A stretch of 64,000 nt of DNA from an uncultured Campylobacterales bacterium (lineage in GTDB: Bacteria; Campylobacterota; Campylobacteria; Campylobacterales; Arcobacteraceae): contig CANNFB010000009.1 of the NCBI GenBank assembly GCA_947503785.1, forward strand, positions 37,037-101,036, given 5' to 3'. Positions 36,017-45,885 of this stretch are shown piece by piece; position 1 is the first letter of the stretch; every line of letters starts with the position of its first letter. A model generated the notes under the pieces. The model ran no database searches. It was not told the origin of the DNA and worked only from the letters and a program-made list of their open reading frames with translations. The position numbers and the translations under genes are program-made.

Positions 36017-37004
36017 AACTTTTATTATTCTGGTATATATAGCTGCAGGTTTATTTATATCAATATTAAGTGCATTTACTACTTTTCTTATAATTGGTGA
36101 ACCAATAGGTTCTAAAATGTTTTTACAAATTGTTTTTGCAATTATATTTATGCTACCACTTATTGGTTTAATAAGTTATATGATTGGTAAATATTTGGCT
36201 CTTAAATTTAATCAAACTTTAGCAAGACTAGAAAAAATTAAAGAAGGAAACTTTCTTGAATATAATGAATATACTTATATTTTTGAAGTTAATGAAATAA
36301 ATACTAGTATGAATTATTTATCAAAACAATTAGATGGGCTAATAAATAATTTAAAATTAAAAAATCAGAATTTATCTAATTTACTTATCTCCATGTCTCA
36401 TGATATTAAAACTCCAATAACAATTATAAATGGCTATATTGAAGAGATAGAAGATAATTTAATAAAAAAAGAAGAATTACCTGCCGTTTTATCACATATG
36501 AAAACAGAAATAAATTTTTTAAATGAGTTAACTATAGATATGATGAGTTACATTAGTTCTATGCAAGAGAGCAAAGAAAAAAATAATATTAATTTATTTA
36601 CATTTATAAATGAAGAAGTTTTTCCTCTTTTACCTATAAGAGAAGAAATTGTTTATATTAATGAAATTGATAAAAAACTTTTAATAAAATTTAATAGAAT
36701 GGATTTAAAAAAAGTAAGTTTGAATCTCTTTTCAAATGCATTAAAACATACAAAAAAAGGTTATATTAAAATTAGTAATAAAAAAGAAAATATAGAATTT
36801 GAAAATAATGGAATAAAAATAGACTTAAAATTAAAAGAGAAAATCTTTGAACCTTTTTTTACTATATCAAAAAGTAAAAATAGAAAAGAAGATGGCTTTG
36901 GATTAGGTCTTTCTATTGTTAAGAATCTGAGCAACAATAACCTTTATAACTGCTATTTAAAAAATAGTGACAATACTACAATTTTTTGTCTAGAACAAAA
37001 GTAA
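36006..37004 (+). CDS. Sensor histidine kinase
   Basis: A 332-residue membrane kinase with two N-terminal helices (about residues 6-28 and 35-60) enclosing only a very short periplasmic loop, a HAMP-like linker, and an intact kinase core: H-box LLISMSHDIKTPITI (His near residue 131), N-box LFSNALKHT, and GFGLGLSIVKNL. With so little periplasmic sequence it probably senses a membrane signal or a partner protein, perhaps the AcfC-like binding protein encoded next. It pairs with the OmpR-type regulator that overlaps its start. Confidence 0.9.
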   Translation: MKIKTFIILVYIAAGLFISILSAFTTFLIIGEPIGSKMFLQIVFAIIFMLPLIGLISYMIGKYLALKFNQTLARLEKIKEGNFLEYNEYTYIFEVNEINTSMNYLSKQLDGLINNLKLKNQNLSNLLISMSHDIKTPITIINGYIEEIEDNLIKKEELPAVLSHMKTEINFLNELTIDMMSYISSMQESKEKNNINLFTFINEEVFPLLPIREEIVYINEIDKKLLIKFNRMDLKKVSLNLFSNALKHTKKGYIKISNKKENIEFENNGIKIDLKLKEKIFEPFFTISKSKNRKEDGFGLGLSIVKNLSNNNLYNCYLKNSDNTTIFCLEQK

Positions 37005-37016
37005 TAATTTAAATAT

Positions 37017-37033
37017 CTTCATTCAATCTCCAT
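37017..37033 (+). promoter_or_regulatory. Direct-repeat operator, copy 2 (before the AcfC-like gene)
   Basis: CTTCATTCAATCTCCAT repeats the CTTCAT half-site with the same 11-base period as at 34712-34728; the bases around it (A/T-rich -10 region with TATAAAT) also match. It lies 64 bases before the ATG of the AcfC-like gene. Confidence 0.6.
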
Positions 37034-37096
37034 AAATTATAAATATAATTGCTTATGTTAAAAAAACTAACATAATATTTAAAAAGGAGATTTCTA

Positions 37097-37888
37097 ATGA
37101 ATCTTAAAATGTATATATTGGCTAAGGCCTTAATTGTTCCATGCTTATTAAGTACGGAGTTATTTGCAGATAATATTAACTATCAGCCAAAAGATGGCAT
37201 GATAAACTTATATGGAGCAGGGGGACCTCATACTGCCTTAATAAGAGTAGCTAGTGAATTTACAAAAATGACAGGTGTAGCTGTAAAGGTTAATTCTGGT
37301 CCAGAACATAAATGGACAGATGCTGCTAAAAGAAATGCAGATATTATTTGGGGAACTTCAGAACAATCTACAACAGCATATTTAGAAAATTATACAGAAT
37401 TTAATAGTAATAATGTTGAGCCTATTTATATAAGAAGAGCAGTTATTGCAGTAGCTAAAGGGAATCCAAAAAAAATAAAAGGGTTTAATGATTTATTACG
37501 TCCGAATACAAAGATAGTAGTAACTGAGGGTGCTGGTGTATATAATACTTCCGGAACAGGTGTATGGGAAGATATAGCAGGAAGGAAAGGTTCATTATCT
37601 GATATAAAAGCTTTTAGAAAGAATATCATCGCTTTTTCAAAAGGAAGTGGAGCTAGCTTTAGAGCTTTTAAGAATAAAAGAGCAGATGCGTGGATTACAT
37701 GGGCACATTGGCCATTAACGCATCAAAAGGATGCAGATATCGTTGAAATAGAAAAAAGTCGTAGTATATATAGGGATTTAACTGTTGTTACAAATAAAAA
37801 AGTAGACTCTGAAGCAAAGCAATTTATTGATTTCTTAAAAGGTGATATTGCTTTAAAAATATTTCAGTCAGAAGGGTGGACTAATTAG
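37097..37888 (+). CDS. AcfC-like periplasmic substrate-binding protein
   Basis: A 263-residue exported protein (signal peptide about residues 1-25) of the sulfate/molybdate-type binding protein fold. It resembles Vibrio AcfC (accessory colonization factor): NLYGAGGPHTALIRVASEF, ADIIWGTSEQST, VYIRRAVIAVAKGNPKKIKG-like IYIRRAVIAVAKGNPKKIKG, VVTEGAGVYNTSGTGVWEDIAGR and ADAWITWAHWPL. No ABC transporter genes follow, so it may serve as a sensor partner or a scavenging protein. It lies behind the second direct-repeat operator, under likely control of the adjacent two-component system. The ligand is unknown (an oxyanion is possible). Confidence 0.85.
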   Translation: MNLKMYILAKALIVPCLLSTELFADNINYQPKDGMINLYGAGGPHTALIRVASEFTKMTGVAVKVNSGPEHKWTDAAKRNADIIWGTSEQSTTAYLENYTEFNSNNVEPIYIRRAVIAVAKGNPKKIKGFNDLLRPNTKIVVTEGAGVYNTSGTGVWEDIAGRKGSLSDIKAFRKNIIAFSKGSGASFRAFKNKRADAWITWAHWPLTHQKDADIVEIEKSRSIYRDLTVVTNKKVDSEAKQFIDFLKGDIALKIFQSEGWTN

Positions 37889-37901
37889 TTTTATATCTAG
37901 A

Positions 37902-39047
37902 TTATAAATAAGGAAGTTTATTTATAAAAATTGGTTCAACATCTTTTAACAGATGTTTTGATTCTCTTAAAACTTTAATTGTCATAGAGTGAGGATGTCC
38001 AATTGCAATTGCATATCCTCTTTTTTTTGCAATCTTTATAGCTTTTTTTAATTGATTTTGAATATAGTTATAATCTTTTTCATTATCAATAAAAGTATTT
38101 CTTACAATATATGGCATTCCATATTTTATTGCATATTTTTTAGCTACACTTTTTGCAGTTGTTCTACTATCTACGAAAATAAAGTTATATTTTTTTAAAG
38201 CACGAAATAGTTTATCCATAGCTACATCATTTTGAGTAAATACTGAACCTGTATGGTTGTTTGTATATTTTACTTTTGGATATTGTTGTCTTAGTTTTTT
38301 TACAATACCTTCAATTTTTTCATAAGAGTCATTAATGTTTAGAGTTATTCTCTCTTTTGATTTAAATTTAGACGAAGCTTGCATAGGAAAGTGAATCATA
38401 TGAACAGGTAACTCTTGTGCAATTTTTGCAGAATTCAAATGACCTTTTTGTGGTGGAAGAAAAGCCATAGTTACTTTATATCCAATATTTAAGATTGCCT
38501 TTTTTTGCTTACTGCTACTTACATCATCAATAATAATTGCAAGTTTTGGTTTAGTTTTCTTGTCATAATGATATAAGTCTTTTTTGCTTTTTATTAAAGG
38601 TGTTCGCTTTACTTCTTCTTTTACTTTTTTTGTTTCTTTTTTTACTTGTTCTTTCTTTTTATCTTCTAGTTTCTTTATTTCTCTTATTTCAGGTTTTATT
38701 TCTTCTGTGTCAATATGATCTTTTTTTAGCTCTTCTGTATCTTCTTCAAATTTCTCTTTTGAAGTTTCAATTTTATCAAAGTACTCATCAAGTTTTTCAT
38801 TTTGGAATTTTTTGATTTCACTTAAAGGTGATAGTTTTTGGGGTGGGGAATCTTGTTTTTTTTCTTGTGTAAGAATGTTATTAATATTTTTATTTGAACT
38901 TTTATTTGAATCTTCATTCTTCATTATAAAATAACTTAATCCACTAGCTATAAATGCAAATAAAAATATTAGTAGAAAGATTTTTACTAATTTAGATTTT
39001 GAAATTGATGATGATTGTTTTTTTCGTTTTGTTTGTTTATTACTCAT
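37902..39047 (-). CDS. Divergent polysaccharide deacetylase (YibQ/DUF610 family)
   Basis: An envelope protein with an N-terminal transmembrane anchor (about residues 20-43 from this start), a long Lys/Glu-rich linker (about residues 50-165) and a C-terminal NodB-like domain: KLAIIIDDVSSSKQKKAIL, VTMAFLPPQKGH, HMIHFPMQASS, NNHTGSVFTQ and AIAIGHPHSMT. Family members act on the cell envelope with altered catalytic residues. The ATG at 39047 is chosen because the longer start (TTG at 39092) would begin before the ilvC terminator. The linker length is unusual. The function in vivo is unknown. Confidence 0.82.
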   Translation of the reverse strand: MSNKQTKRKKQSSSISKSKLVKIFLLIFLFAFIASGLSYFIMKNEDSNKSSNKNINNILTQEKKQDSPPQKLSPLSEIKKFQNEKLDEYFDKIETSKEKFEEDTEELKKDHIDTEEIKPEIREIKKLEDKKKEQVKKETKKVKEEVKRTPLIKSKKDLYHYDKKTKPKLAIIIDDVSSSKQKKAILNIGYKVTMAFLPPQKGHLNSAKIAQELPVHMIHFPMQASSKFKSKERITLNINDSYEKIEGIVKKLRQQYPKVKYTNNHTGSVFTQNDVAMDKLFRALKKYNFIFVDSRTTAKSVAKKYAIKYGMPYIVRNTFIDNEKDYNYIQNQLKKAIKIAKKRGYAIAIGHPHSMTIKVLRESKHLLKDVEPIFINKLPYL

Positions 39048-39068
39048 AAGTTTAAGAAAGTAAATAAA

Positions 39069-39083
39069 GAGAGTGAAACTCTC
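39069..39083 (-). terminator. Terminator after ilvC
   Basis: A 6-bp perfect stem GAGAGT / ACTCTC with a 3-base loop is followed on the minus strand by a T-rich stretch, 13 bases after the ilvC stop. It helps set the start of the following deacetylase gene. Confidence 0.65.
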
Positions 39084-39095
39084 CTTATTCAAATA

Positions 39096-40130
<1,035 letters not shown>

Positions 40131-40252
40131 CTAAATAAAATTTTAGAGATTATACTGAAAAAAAGTTAAAATCTTGGTAATTTAATATAAAAAAGACTAA
40201 TACTTAACATATTTTAGCTAGGATTACGAGATATATATAGAAGGAAATAAAA

Positions 40253-42106
40253 TTGCTAAAAGAGCTCTTTACAAAGATACAAACACAAAATAACACTTAT
40301 ACTAAGTTAGAATTAATTGAAATTGAGAAATTTATAAAAAAAAATATTATTATAAAAATGGATGATGATTCCTATGAACTTAATTCAAAGTATAAAATAG
40401 CGATTGTTAATGTAGGTAAAAATTTAGTAATATTAGAAGATTTAGTAAGTGAACATAAAAATATCAAAATAGAGTTTGATAATTTAAATGGGGCATATAA
40501 TGGAGACTTAGTCTTAGCTAAAAGAGTTTTTAATCCAAGATCAAAAATTAAAGCAAATATTATTGAAATTTTAGATGGTAAGAAAAATGATATTTTAGTT
40601 TATATAAAAGAAAAATCTTTTTATACAGTAAAAGAAAACATAAAATTAGAAAATAAAGGTGCATCTAAATATGAAGAAGGAGATATTCTTTTAGTTGATA
40701 ATCAATCTTTAGATTTAGTTAAAAATTTAGGAAACATTCAAGACCCAAAAGTTGATGAATTAATATCATTACATTTATATCATGAAGAAATAAGATTAGT
40801 TAAACCTTTAGAAGTTGATGCAAAAATGAATGATGAGAAACAAAGAGTTGATTTAACACATCTTCCTTTTTGTACTATTGACCCAAACTCTGCAAAAGAT
40901 CATGATGATGCAATTTATTATGATGAGGAAGAAAAAATATTATATGTAGCAATTGCTGATGTATCTTATTTTGTAAAGGAAGGAAGTGCACTTGATAGAC
41001 TTGCATTTTTAAAATCAACTTCGATTTATTTACCAGGAAAAGTTTTGCCAATGCTTCCTAATGAATTAAGTGAAGATATGTGTTCTTTAAAAGAAGGAGT
41101 TGATAGATATTCTTTTGTTTTTAAAATACATTTAGATTTACAAAAGAAATGTGCAAAAAAAGCACAACTTTTTGAAGCGATTATAAACTCACATAAAAAA
41201 TTCTCTTATGGAAGAATAGATAGAGTTTTAGAAGGACATCTAGATCAGTATTCACCAGTTGATAAAACAATTTTTGAATATTTACTTCCCTTATATGAAA
41301 TTACAAAAAGTTTTAGAGCTAAGAGATTAGAAAAAGGTTATGATTTTAGAACAACTGAACTTAGACAAAAACTTAAAAACTTTAAAGTTATAGCAGTAGA
41401 GAAAGAAGAATCAACAGCCTCTCATCAATTAGTAGAAGAGTGTATGCTTTTAGCAAATATTGAAGCAAGTAAAAAAGTAAATACTGTTGGAATTTATAGA
41501 ATCCATGAAGAACCATCTTTAAAATCAATTTCGAGATTAGTTGATGATGTAAATATTTTAGGGGTTAAAGTAAAAGTGCAAAGTGATGTTCATGAAACAA
41601 TTACTCATATTCAAAAGAAAGCGAAGGCTTCAATGATGAGTGAAGAGATTGATGAACTTATTATTCAGTCACAAACTCAAGCTAAATACTCTTCAAAAAA
41701 CTTAGGACACTTTGGTTTAGGTTTTACTTCTTATTCACACTTTACATCTCCAATTAGAAGATATTCAGATTTAGTATTACATAGGATGTTAAAGTCAAAA
41801 CAAACACCTAAAAATATTGAAGAAATATGTGAGCACATATCTTTAAATGAAAGAAAAGTAGCTCAACTTGTTTGGGATTATGAAGATAGAAAATATGCAA
41901 GATGGGCAAATGATAATATTGGGCAGATGATAAAAGTAAAAATAGTAGATACAGAAAGAAACAAAGCAGTTTCTTATGATGCTATTTCTGGATTAAAAGT
42001 AACTATTGATAATATAAAAGGTCAGAAACTTTTTACAAAATTAAAAGTTAAAATTAAAGAAGTTGATATAGTTACAAAACAAATTATTGCTAGTATTAAA
42101 TACTAG
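40253..42106 (+). CDS. rnr: Ribonuclease R / RNase II-family exoribonuclease
   Basis: A 617-residue 3'-5' exoribonuclease. It has N-terminal cold-shock-like domains, the RNB catalytic region TIDPNSAKDHDDAIYYD with the metal-binding Asp residues, SIYLPGKVLPMLPNELSEDMCSL-type core, GLGFTSYSHFTSPIRRYSDL, and a short S1-type C-terminal domain. It is shorter than E. coli RNase R (813) but typical of the Campylobacterota enzyme. The start is TTG with AAGGA at good spacing. Its 3' end overlaps the convergent fliW by 11 bases. Confidence 0.93.
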   Translation: MLKELFTKIQTQNNTYTKLELIEIEKFIKKNIIIKMDDDSYELNSKYKIAIVNVGKNLVILEDLVSEHKNIKIEFDNLNGAYNGDLVLAKRVFNPRSKIKANIIEILDGKKNDILVYIKEKSFYTVKENIKLENKGASKYEEGDILLVDNQSLDLVKNLGNIQDPKVDELISLHLYHEEIRLVKPLEVDAKMNDEKQRVDLTHLPFCTIDPNSAKDHDDAIYYDEEEKILYVAIADVSYFVKEGSALDRLAFLKSTSIYLPGKVLPMLPNELSEDMCSLKEGVDRYSFVFKIHLDLQKKCAKKAQLFEAIINSHKKFSYGRIDRVLEGHLDQYSPVDKTIFEYLLPLYEITKSFRAKRLEKGYDFRTTELRQKLKNFKVIAVEKEESTASHQLVEECMLLANIEASKKVNTVGIYRIHEEPSLKSISRLVDDVNILGVKVKVQSDVHETITHIQKKAKASMMSEEIDELIIQSQTQAKYSSKNLGHFGLGFTSYSHFTSPIRRYSDLVLHRMLKSKQTPKNIEEICEHISLNERKVAQLVWDYEDRKYARWANDNIGQMIKVKIVDTERNKAVSYDAISGLKVTIDNIKGQKLFTKLKVKIKEVDIVTKQIIASIKY

Positions 42107-42473
42107 CTTCACTTAATGTTGTAAATAACCTTGGGATTCTATCTTTTAAAACATATTGTCCTATTAGTTTTTCTTTTTCGTTTATTAAAATTGGAGCTGC
42201 AAGATTTACAATTGAGTCTTCTATAGGTTTTTGCATTACAATACAAAAAAATATTTTGAAATCTTTTAGTTCTTTAATATTCATTTTTTCTAAAGTATCA
42301 TCGTCAATATTAAAGTTAAAGTCAGCTTCTTTAAAATAATCAATATTTACAAGATTAATATTCAGGTTTTTTTCTTTATTTAATTCTATTGTAATAAAAT
42401 TATTGTCAAGAGATTTAATCTCCAATTCTTTTATATCTTCAAAACCTAGTAGTGGAAGTTCTATTTTATACAT
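42096..42473 (-). CDS. fliW: Flagellar assembly factor FliW
   Basis: FliW binds CsrA and releases it when flagellin takes its place, which ties flagellin translation to export. The 125-residue beta-barrel protein has the family pattern MYKIELPLLGFEDI at the start, FFCIVMQKPIEDSIVNLAAPILINEKEKLIGQYVL in the second half. Length is normal. It stands alone, away from the flagellar operon at the window start, and overlaps rnr tail to tail. csrA is not in the window. Confidence 0.88.
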   Translation of the reverse strand: MYKIELPLLGFEDIKELEIKSLDNNFITIELNKEKNLNINLVNIDYFKEADFNFNIDDDTLEKMNIKELKDFKIFFCIVMQKPIEDSIVNLAAPILINEKEKLIGQYVLKDRIPRLFTTLSEASI

Positions 42474-42534
42474 TAGTAACCTTTCATTGTTAGATGAATT
42501 TTATTGAAAGATAACTTAGGATAAGATATACCCT

Positions 42535-43515
42535 ATGTATAAAAACGAATTTGATAATCATTTAAGACAAAATAAAAAATTTAATGCTTATATGTTCTAT
42601 GGGCAATCAACATTCTTAGTTGAGCATTACTCTAATATTGTGACTTCCTCTCTTGGGCAAAAAGATGAAATTGAAAAATTATATTTTGACGAATATGATT
42701 TTAAATATGCAAAAGATAAATTACTTCAATCTTCACTATTTTCATCAAACAATATCTTATTAATAAAATGTGATAAAAAAATACCTAAAAAAGAAGTAGA
42801 TACTTTAGTAGAAGCTTGTAATACAAATCCTGATAGTACCGTGATTTTTTCATGTATTGGGGATACAGACTTTAGGTCTATGGAGAAAAGCTTTTCTGCT
42901 AAAACAAACTCTGCAGTTGTTAGAATGTTCTCTCCAAACGATAATGAAGCAGTAAGACTTATAGAAGATACTGCAAAAAAGTTAAATATCAATTATGAAG
43001 TATCAGCATTGAATCATTTATACTTTATGCATAAAAATGATTTATCATTATGTATCAACGACTTATCAAAATTAGCTATTTTAGATGAAAAGATAACTTC
43101 AAATATTGTAAACACTCACTGTTTTGGAATAGGAGCTGTTTCTTTTGAAGACTTTTTACATGATTTATTAAGTGGTAAAGATATAGCAAATGATTTAACA
43201 CTTTTATTAGAAGAGGGTGTTAATGAAATATTTTTAATCAATCAAGTAACATCATTTATTCAACAACTATTTATGATATCTTCATATGCCAGAGCAATAG
43301 GAGCACCAAATCCTAAAGAGATATTAGGATTTATTCCTCCAAAAAATGTTTGGGAAAAGAAATCAAAATTAGCTATAAATATAAAACCAGAAAAATTTCA
43401 AGAAATGTTAGAGTTCTTACTAAATATTGAGTTAGAACTAAAATCTTCAAAGATTGATAACTCAAATCTTTACATACAAGCAAGCCTAAGAAAGTTTACA
43501 GTTTTATTTGGATGA
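42535..43515 (+). CDS. holA: DNA polymerase III subunit delta (HolA)
   Basis: HolA opens the sliding clamp as part of the clamp loader. The 326-residue protein has the delta-type fold: YMFYGQSTFLVEHY at the start, FSSNNILLIKCDKK, VIFSCIGDTDFRS, and the C-terminal collar helices with FIQQLFMISSYARAI and the final NLYIQASLRKFTVLFG. Length is normal. In relatives it is commonly followed by rpsF. Here a 28-base copy of its 3' end appears again at 45774, beyond an inserted segment. Confidence 0.9.
   Translation: MYKNEFDNHLRQNKKFNAYMFYGQSTFLVEHYSNIVTSSLGQKDEIEKLYFDEYDFKYAKDKLLQSSLFSSNNILLIKCDKKIPKKEVDTLVEACNTNPDSTVIFSCIGDTDFRSMEKSFSAKTNSAVVRMFSPNDNEAVRLIEDTAKKLNINYEVSALNHLYFMHKNDLSLCINDLSKLAILDEKITSNIVNTHCFGIGAVSFEDFLHDLLSGKDIANDLTLLLEEGVNEIFLINQVTSFIQQLFMISSYARAIGAPNPKEILGFIPPKNVWEKKSKLAINIKPEKFQEMLEFLLNIELELKSSKIDNSNLYIQASLRKFTVLFG
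43486..43513 (+). repeat. holA 3' end, direct repeat copy 1
   Basis: 28 bases at the holA 3' end (CTAAGAAAGTTTAC onward to GGAT) recur identically at 45774-45801. A further block ACTTTATAAAAAA follows both copies. Confidence 0.9.
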
Positions 43516-43533
43516 TTATAACTTTATAAAAAA

Positions 43534-43562
43534 GGAAAGAAATTAAAATTTCTTCCCTTTTT
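43534..43562. terminator. Terminator between holA and the old yellow enzyme gene
   Basis: GGAAAGAAATT pairs with AATTTCTTCC (one bulged A) and is followed by a T-run on the plus strand and preceded by a run of A. It serves both convergent genes. Confidence 0.75.
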
Positions 43563-44660
43563 TTATTTATAGCTTGGATAATCACTATAGCCTACTTCAT
43601 CTCTCCCTCCAAATAAAGTATGAGAATCTTTGATTTCTGATAATGGATAGTTGTTTTTTAGTCTATTAACTAAATCTGGATTAGGAATATAATATCTACC
43701 AAAACCTACAATATCAACTAAATCTTTTTCTATAACTTTATTTGCTCTTTCAAGGCTATATCCTCCCGTAGCAATAATTGTATTTTTAAAAGTATTTCTT
43801 AATTCTTTTCTAAAAGACTCAGGAATTTGTGGTGCATCATCCCAATCTGCTTCACACAAATGAATATATAACATATCTAATTTATTTAATTCTTTTGCTG
43901 CTAACATAAAAGTATCAAGAATCTCAGGATCTTCCATGTCTTTAAATTGAATAAATGGAGATAATCTTACACCTGTTTTATCTGCACCAATTTCATCTAT
44001 TACTTCTTTTGTTATTTCTAATAAAAGTTTGATTCTATTTTCTTTACTTCCTCCATAACTATCTTCTCTTTTATTTGAATTACTTCTTAAAAATTGGTCA
44101 AGCAAGTATCCATTAGCTCCATGTATTTCAACTCCATCAAATCCTGCCTCTATTGCATTTCTTGAAGCTTGTTTAAATTCTTTGATTACTTGAGTTATAT
44201 CATTAATATCCATAGCTTTTGGAGTCTCTACTGGTAGCATAGTTGCATCTTTACTTGTAGGTGTATCAAATACATAAACTTGTGTATCTTTTGCTAGTAA
44301 AGCAGATGGTCCAATAGGTTGTAAGCCATTAACCTTAGAGCTTGAAACTCTTCCTACATGCCAAAGTTGTAAGATAATTTTCCCACCTTTTTCATGTACT
44401 GCTTTTGTAACAAGTTTCCAACCTTCTATTTGCTCTTTTGAATAAATACCTGGTGTATCAGCATATCCTTGTCCTTGTAATGATATCTGTGTTGCTTCTG
44501 ATATTATAAGACCTGAGCTAGCTCTTTGTGCATAATATTCTGCATTCATTTGAGTTGGAATTTCGCCTTCTATAGTTCTTGATCTTGTCATTGGTGCCAT
44601 TGATATTCGATTTTCTAATTTTAAATCTTTCATTTGATATGAGTTAAATACATTTTTCAT
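43563..44660 (-). CDS. Old yellow enzyme family alkene reductase (NemA-like)
   Basis: A 365-residue FMN flavoprotein of the NemA/OYE family, which reduces activated alkenes such as N-ethylmaleimide and nitro compounds with NADPH. The barrel has RISMAPMTRSR, QLWHVGRVSS (FMN and substrate residues), GFDGVEIHGANGYLLDQFLR, NKREDSYGGSKENR, GVRLSPF and GFGRYYIPNPDLV. It is divergent from an AraC/GyrI-type regulator gene and together they form the segment inserted between holA and rpsF. Control by that regulator in response to electrophiles is inferred. Confidence 0.94.
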   Translation of the reverse strand: MKNVFNSYQMKDLKLENRISMAPMTRSRTIEGEIPTQMNAEYYAQRASSGLIISEATQISLQGQGYADTPGIYSKEQIEGWKLVTKAVHEKGGKIILQLWHVGRVSSSKVNGLQPIGPSALLAKDTQVYVFDTPTSKDATMLPVETPKAMDINDITQVIKEFKQASRNAIEAGFDGVEIHGANGYLLDQFLRSNSNKREDSYGGSKENRIKLLLEITKEVIDEIGADKTGVRLSPFIQFKDMEDPEILDTFMLAAKELNKLDMLYIHLCEADWDDAPQIPESFRKELRNTFKNTIIATGGYSLERANKVIEKDLVDIVGFGRYYIPNPDLVNRLKNNYPLSEIKDSHTLFGGRDEVGYSDYPSYK

Positions 44661-44848
44661 ATACTTGTCCTTTTATTATTATATATATTTTGTTTTTTAT
44701 GAATTATTTTTTAGTATACAAAAAAATTTTAAATAAAAAAATAGATATCTTGTGAACTTTATCTATCATTTGTGCTATTTTAAAAATGAAGTATATTTTT
44801 GTTTCTGCTTTTAAGCTAAGAATATTTTCTGTAGATGTATAATAGTTT

Positions 44849-45727
44849 ATGAAAAAAACAATAACTAAAAAATCACACTTTGAACAAATAAACCTTGCTT
44901 TAGTTTATGTGCAAAATAATTATAGTTCAAATATTACTGCTGAGGATTTAGCTAAAGTAAGTGCTTATTCAATATTTCATTTTCATAGAATATTCAAAGA
45001 ACTTACAGGTACAAGTGTAAATAATTATATACGAAATACAAGATTAGAGAAAGCATCGAATCTACTACTTTATAACTATCATAAAAGTATTCAAACAATA
45101 GCATTAGAATGTGGTTTTTCAACTGCAACTAGTTTTACACAAGCTTTTAAAAAAATGTTTTCCATGACCCCAAAAGATTGGAGAAAAGGAGGCTACAAAA
45201 TAAATAATCCTAGGAATAATATTTCATTGATAAGAGTTGATGAATCTATGGTTCTAGAATCTCCTCAAATTGTCACTAAAGAAAGTGTTCCTATTTTATA
45301 TACAAGAGTATATAAATATGAAAACGATATAAGTTCAGTTTGGAATGAAATGTATGAATGGTGCGAAGCTATGAATGTTTTAAATAAACCTCATAAATAT
45401 ATAGGACTTTTTCATAATCATCCATCTTTTCTTCCTTATAATACAATGAGATATTCAGCATGTATAAGAACAGATGAAGATATAATACCTTCAGGTAAAA
45501 TAGGAAGATGTAAATTAAGTAGTGGAAAGTTTGCAAAATTTGAATTTACTTGTTCTCATTTGGACTTGTATAAAATGATGCATTTAGCATATCTAACTTG
45601 GATACCGAGTTCTAACTATGAAGTAAGAAATTTTCCAGCTTATGTAGAGTATAAAAATCCAGAGCATCTTATGAGTAATGACATTTTAGAAATAGATTTT
45701 TACTTACCTATTCAAATTATAATATAA
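44849..45727 (+). CDS. AraC-family regulator with GyrI-like effector domain
   Basis: A 292-residue transcription regulator. The N-terminal part (residues 10-110) holds two helix-turn-helix motifs of the AraC type (ITAEDLAKVSAYSIFHFHRIFKE; IQTIALECGFSTATSFTQAFKKMF; MTPKDWRK). The C-terminal part (about residues 130-292) resembles the GyrI-like small-molecule-binding domain found in Rob, SoxS-like and BmrR-type regulators. It is divergent from the old yellow enzyme gene, 188 bases apart, with an A/T-rich promoter region. A detoxification regulator is the most likely role. No activator sequence could be identified. Confidence 0.9.
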   Translation: MKKTITKKSHFEQINLALVYVQNNYSSNITAEDLAKVSAYSIFHFHRIFKELTGTSVNNYIRNTRLEKASNLLLYNYHKSIQTIALECGFSTATSFTQAFKKMFSMTPKDWRKGGYKINNPRNNISLIRVDESMVLESPQIVTKESVPILYTRVYKYENDISSVWNEMYEWCEAMNVLNKPHKYIGLFHNHPSFLPYNTMRYSACIRTDEDIIPSGKIGRCKLSSGKFAKFEFTCSHLDLYKMMHLAYLTWIPSSNYEVRNFPAYVEYKNPEHLMSNDILEIDFYLPIQIII

Positions 45728-45773
45728 AGTATTTTTTACTTTTTAGTAAATCTTTAAAGTTAAGAAGTTTAAG

Positions 45774-45801
45774 CTAAGAAAGTTTACAGTTTTATTTGGA
45801 T
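45774..45801 (+). repeat. holA 3' end, direct repeat copy 2 (scar before rpsF)
   Basis: Identical to 43486-43513. It lies 84 bases before rpsF in non-coding DNA and is best explained as the original junction of holA and the rpsF leader, left behind when the intervening two genes were inserted. Confidence 0.85.
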
Positions 45802-45885
45802 AAAATCCATGACTTTATAAAAAAAGTACCCTTGCTGATATTAGTGAAAACTAGAATACCGGCATAAACTATAAGGAGAAAATAG

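Noticed and set aside
38600-38815. Leu/Phe-rich plus-strand frame opposite the deacetylase linker
   Set aside because: It arises from the Lys/Glu-rich linker on the other strand and would be a featureless hydrophobic chain.
39048-39092. N-terminal extension of the polysaccharide deacetylase from TTG at 39092
   Set aside because: It would begin inside the spacer before the ilvC terminator hairpin and adds residues not needed by the family; the ATG at 39047 is preferred.
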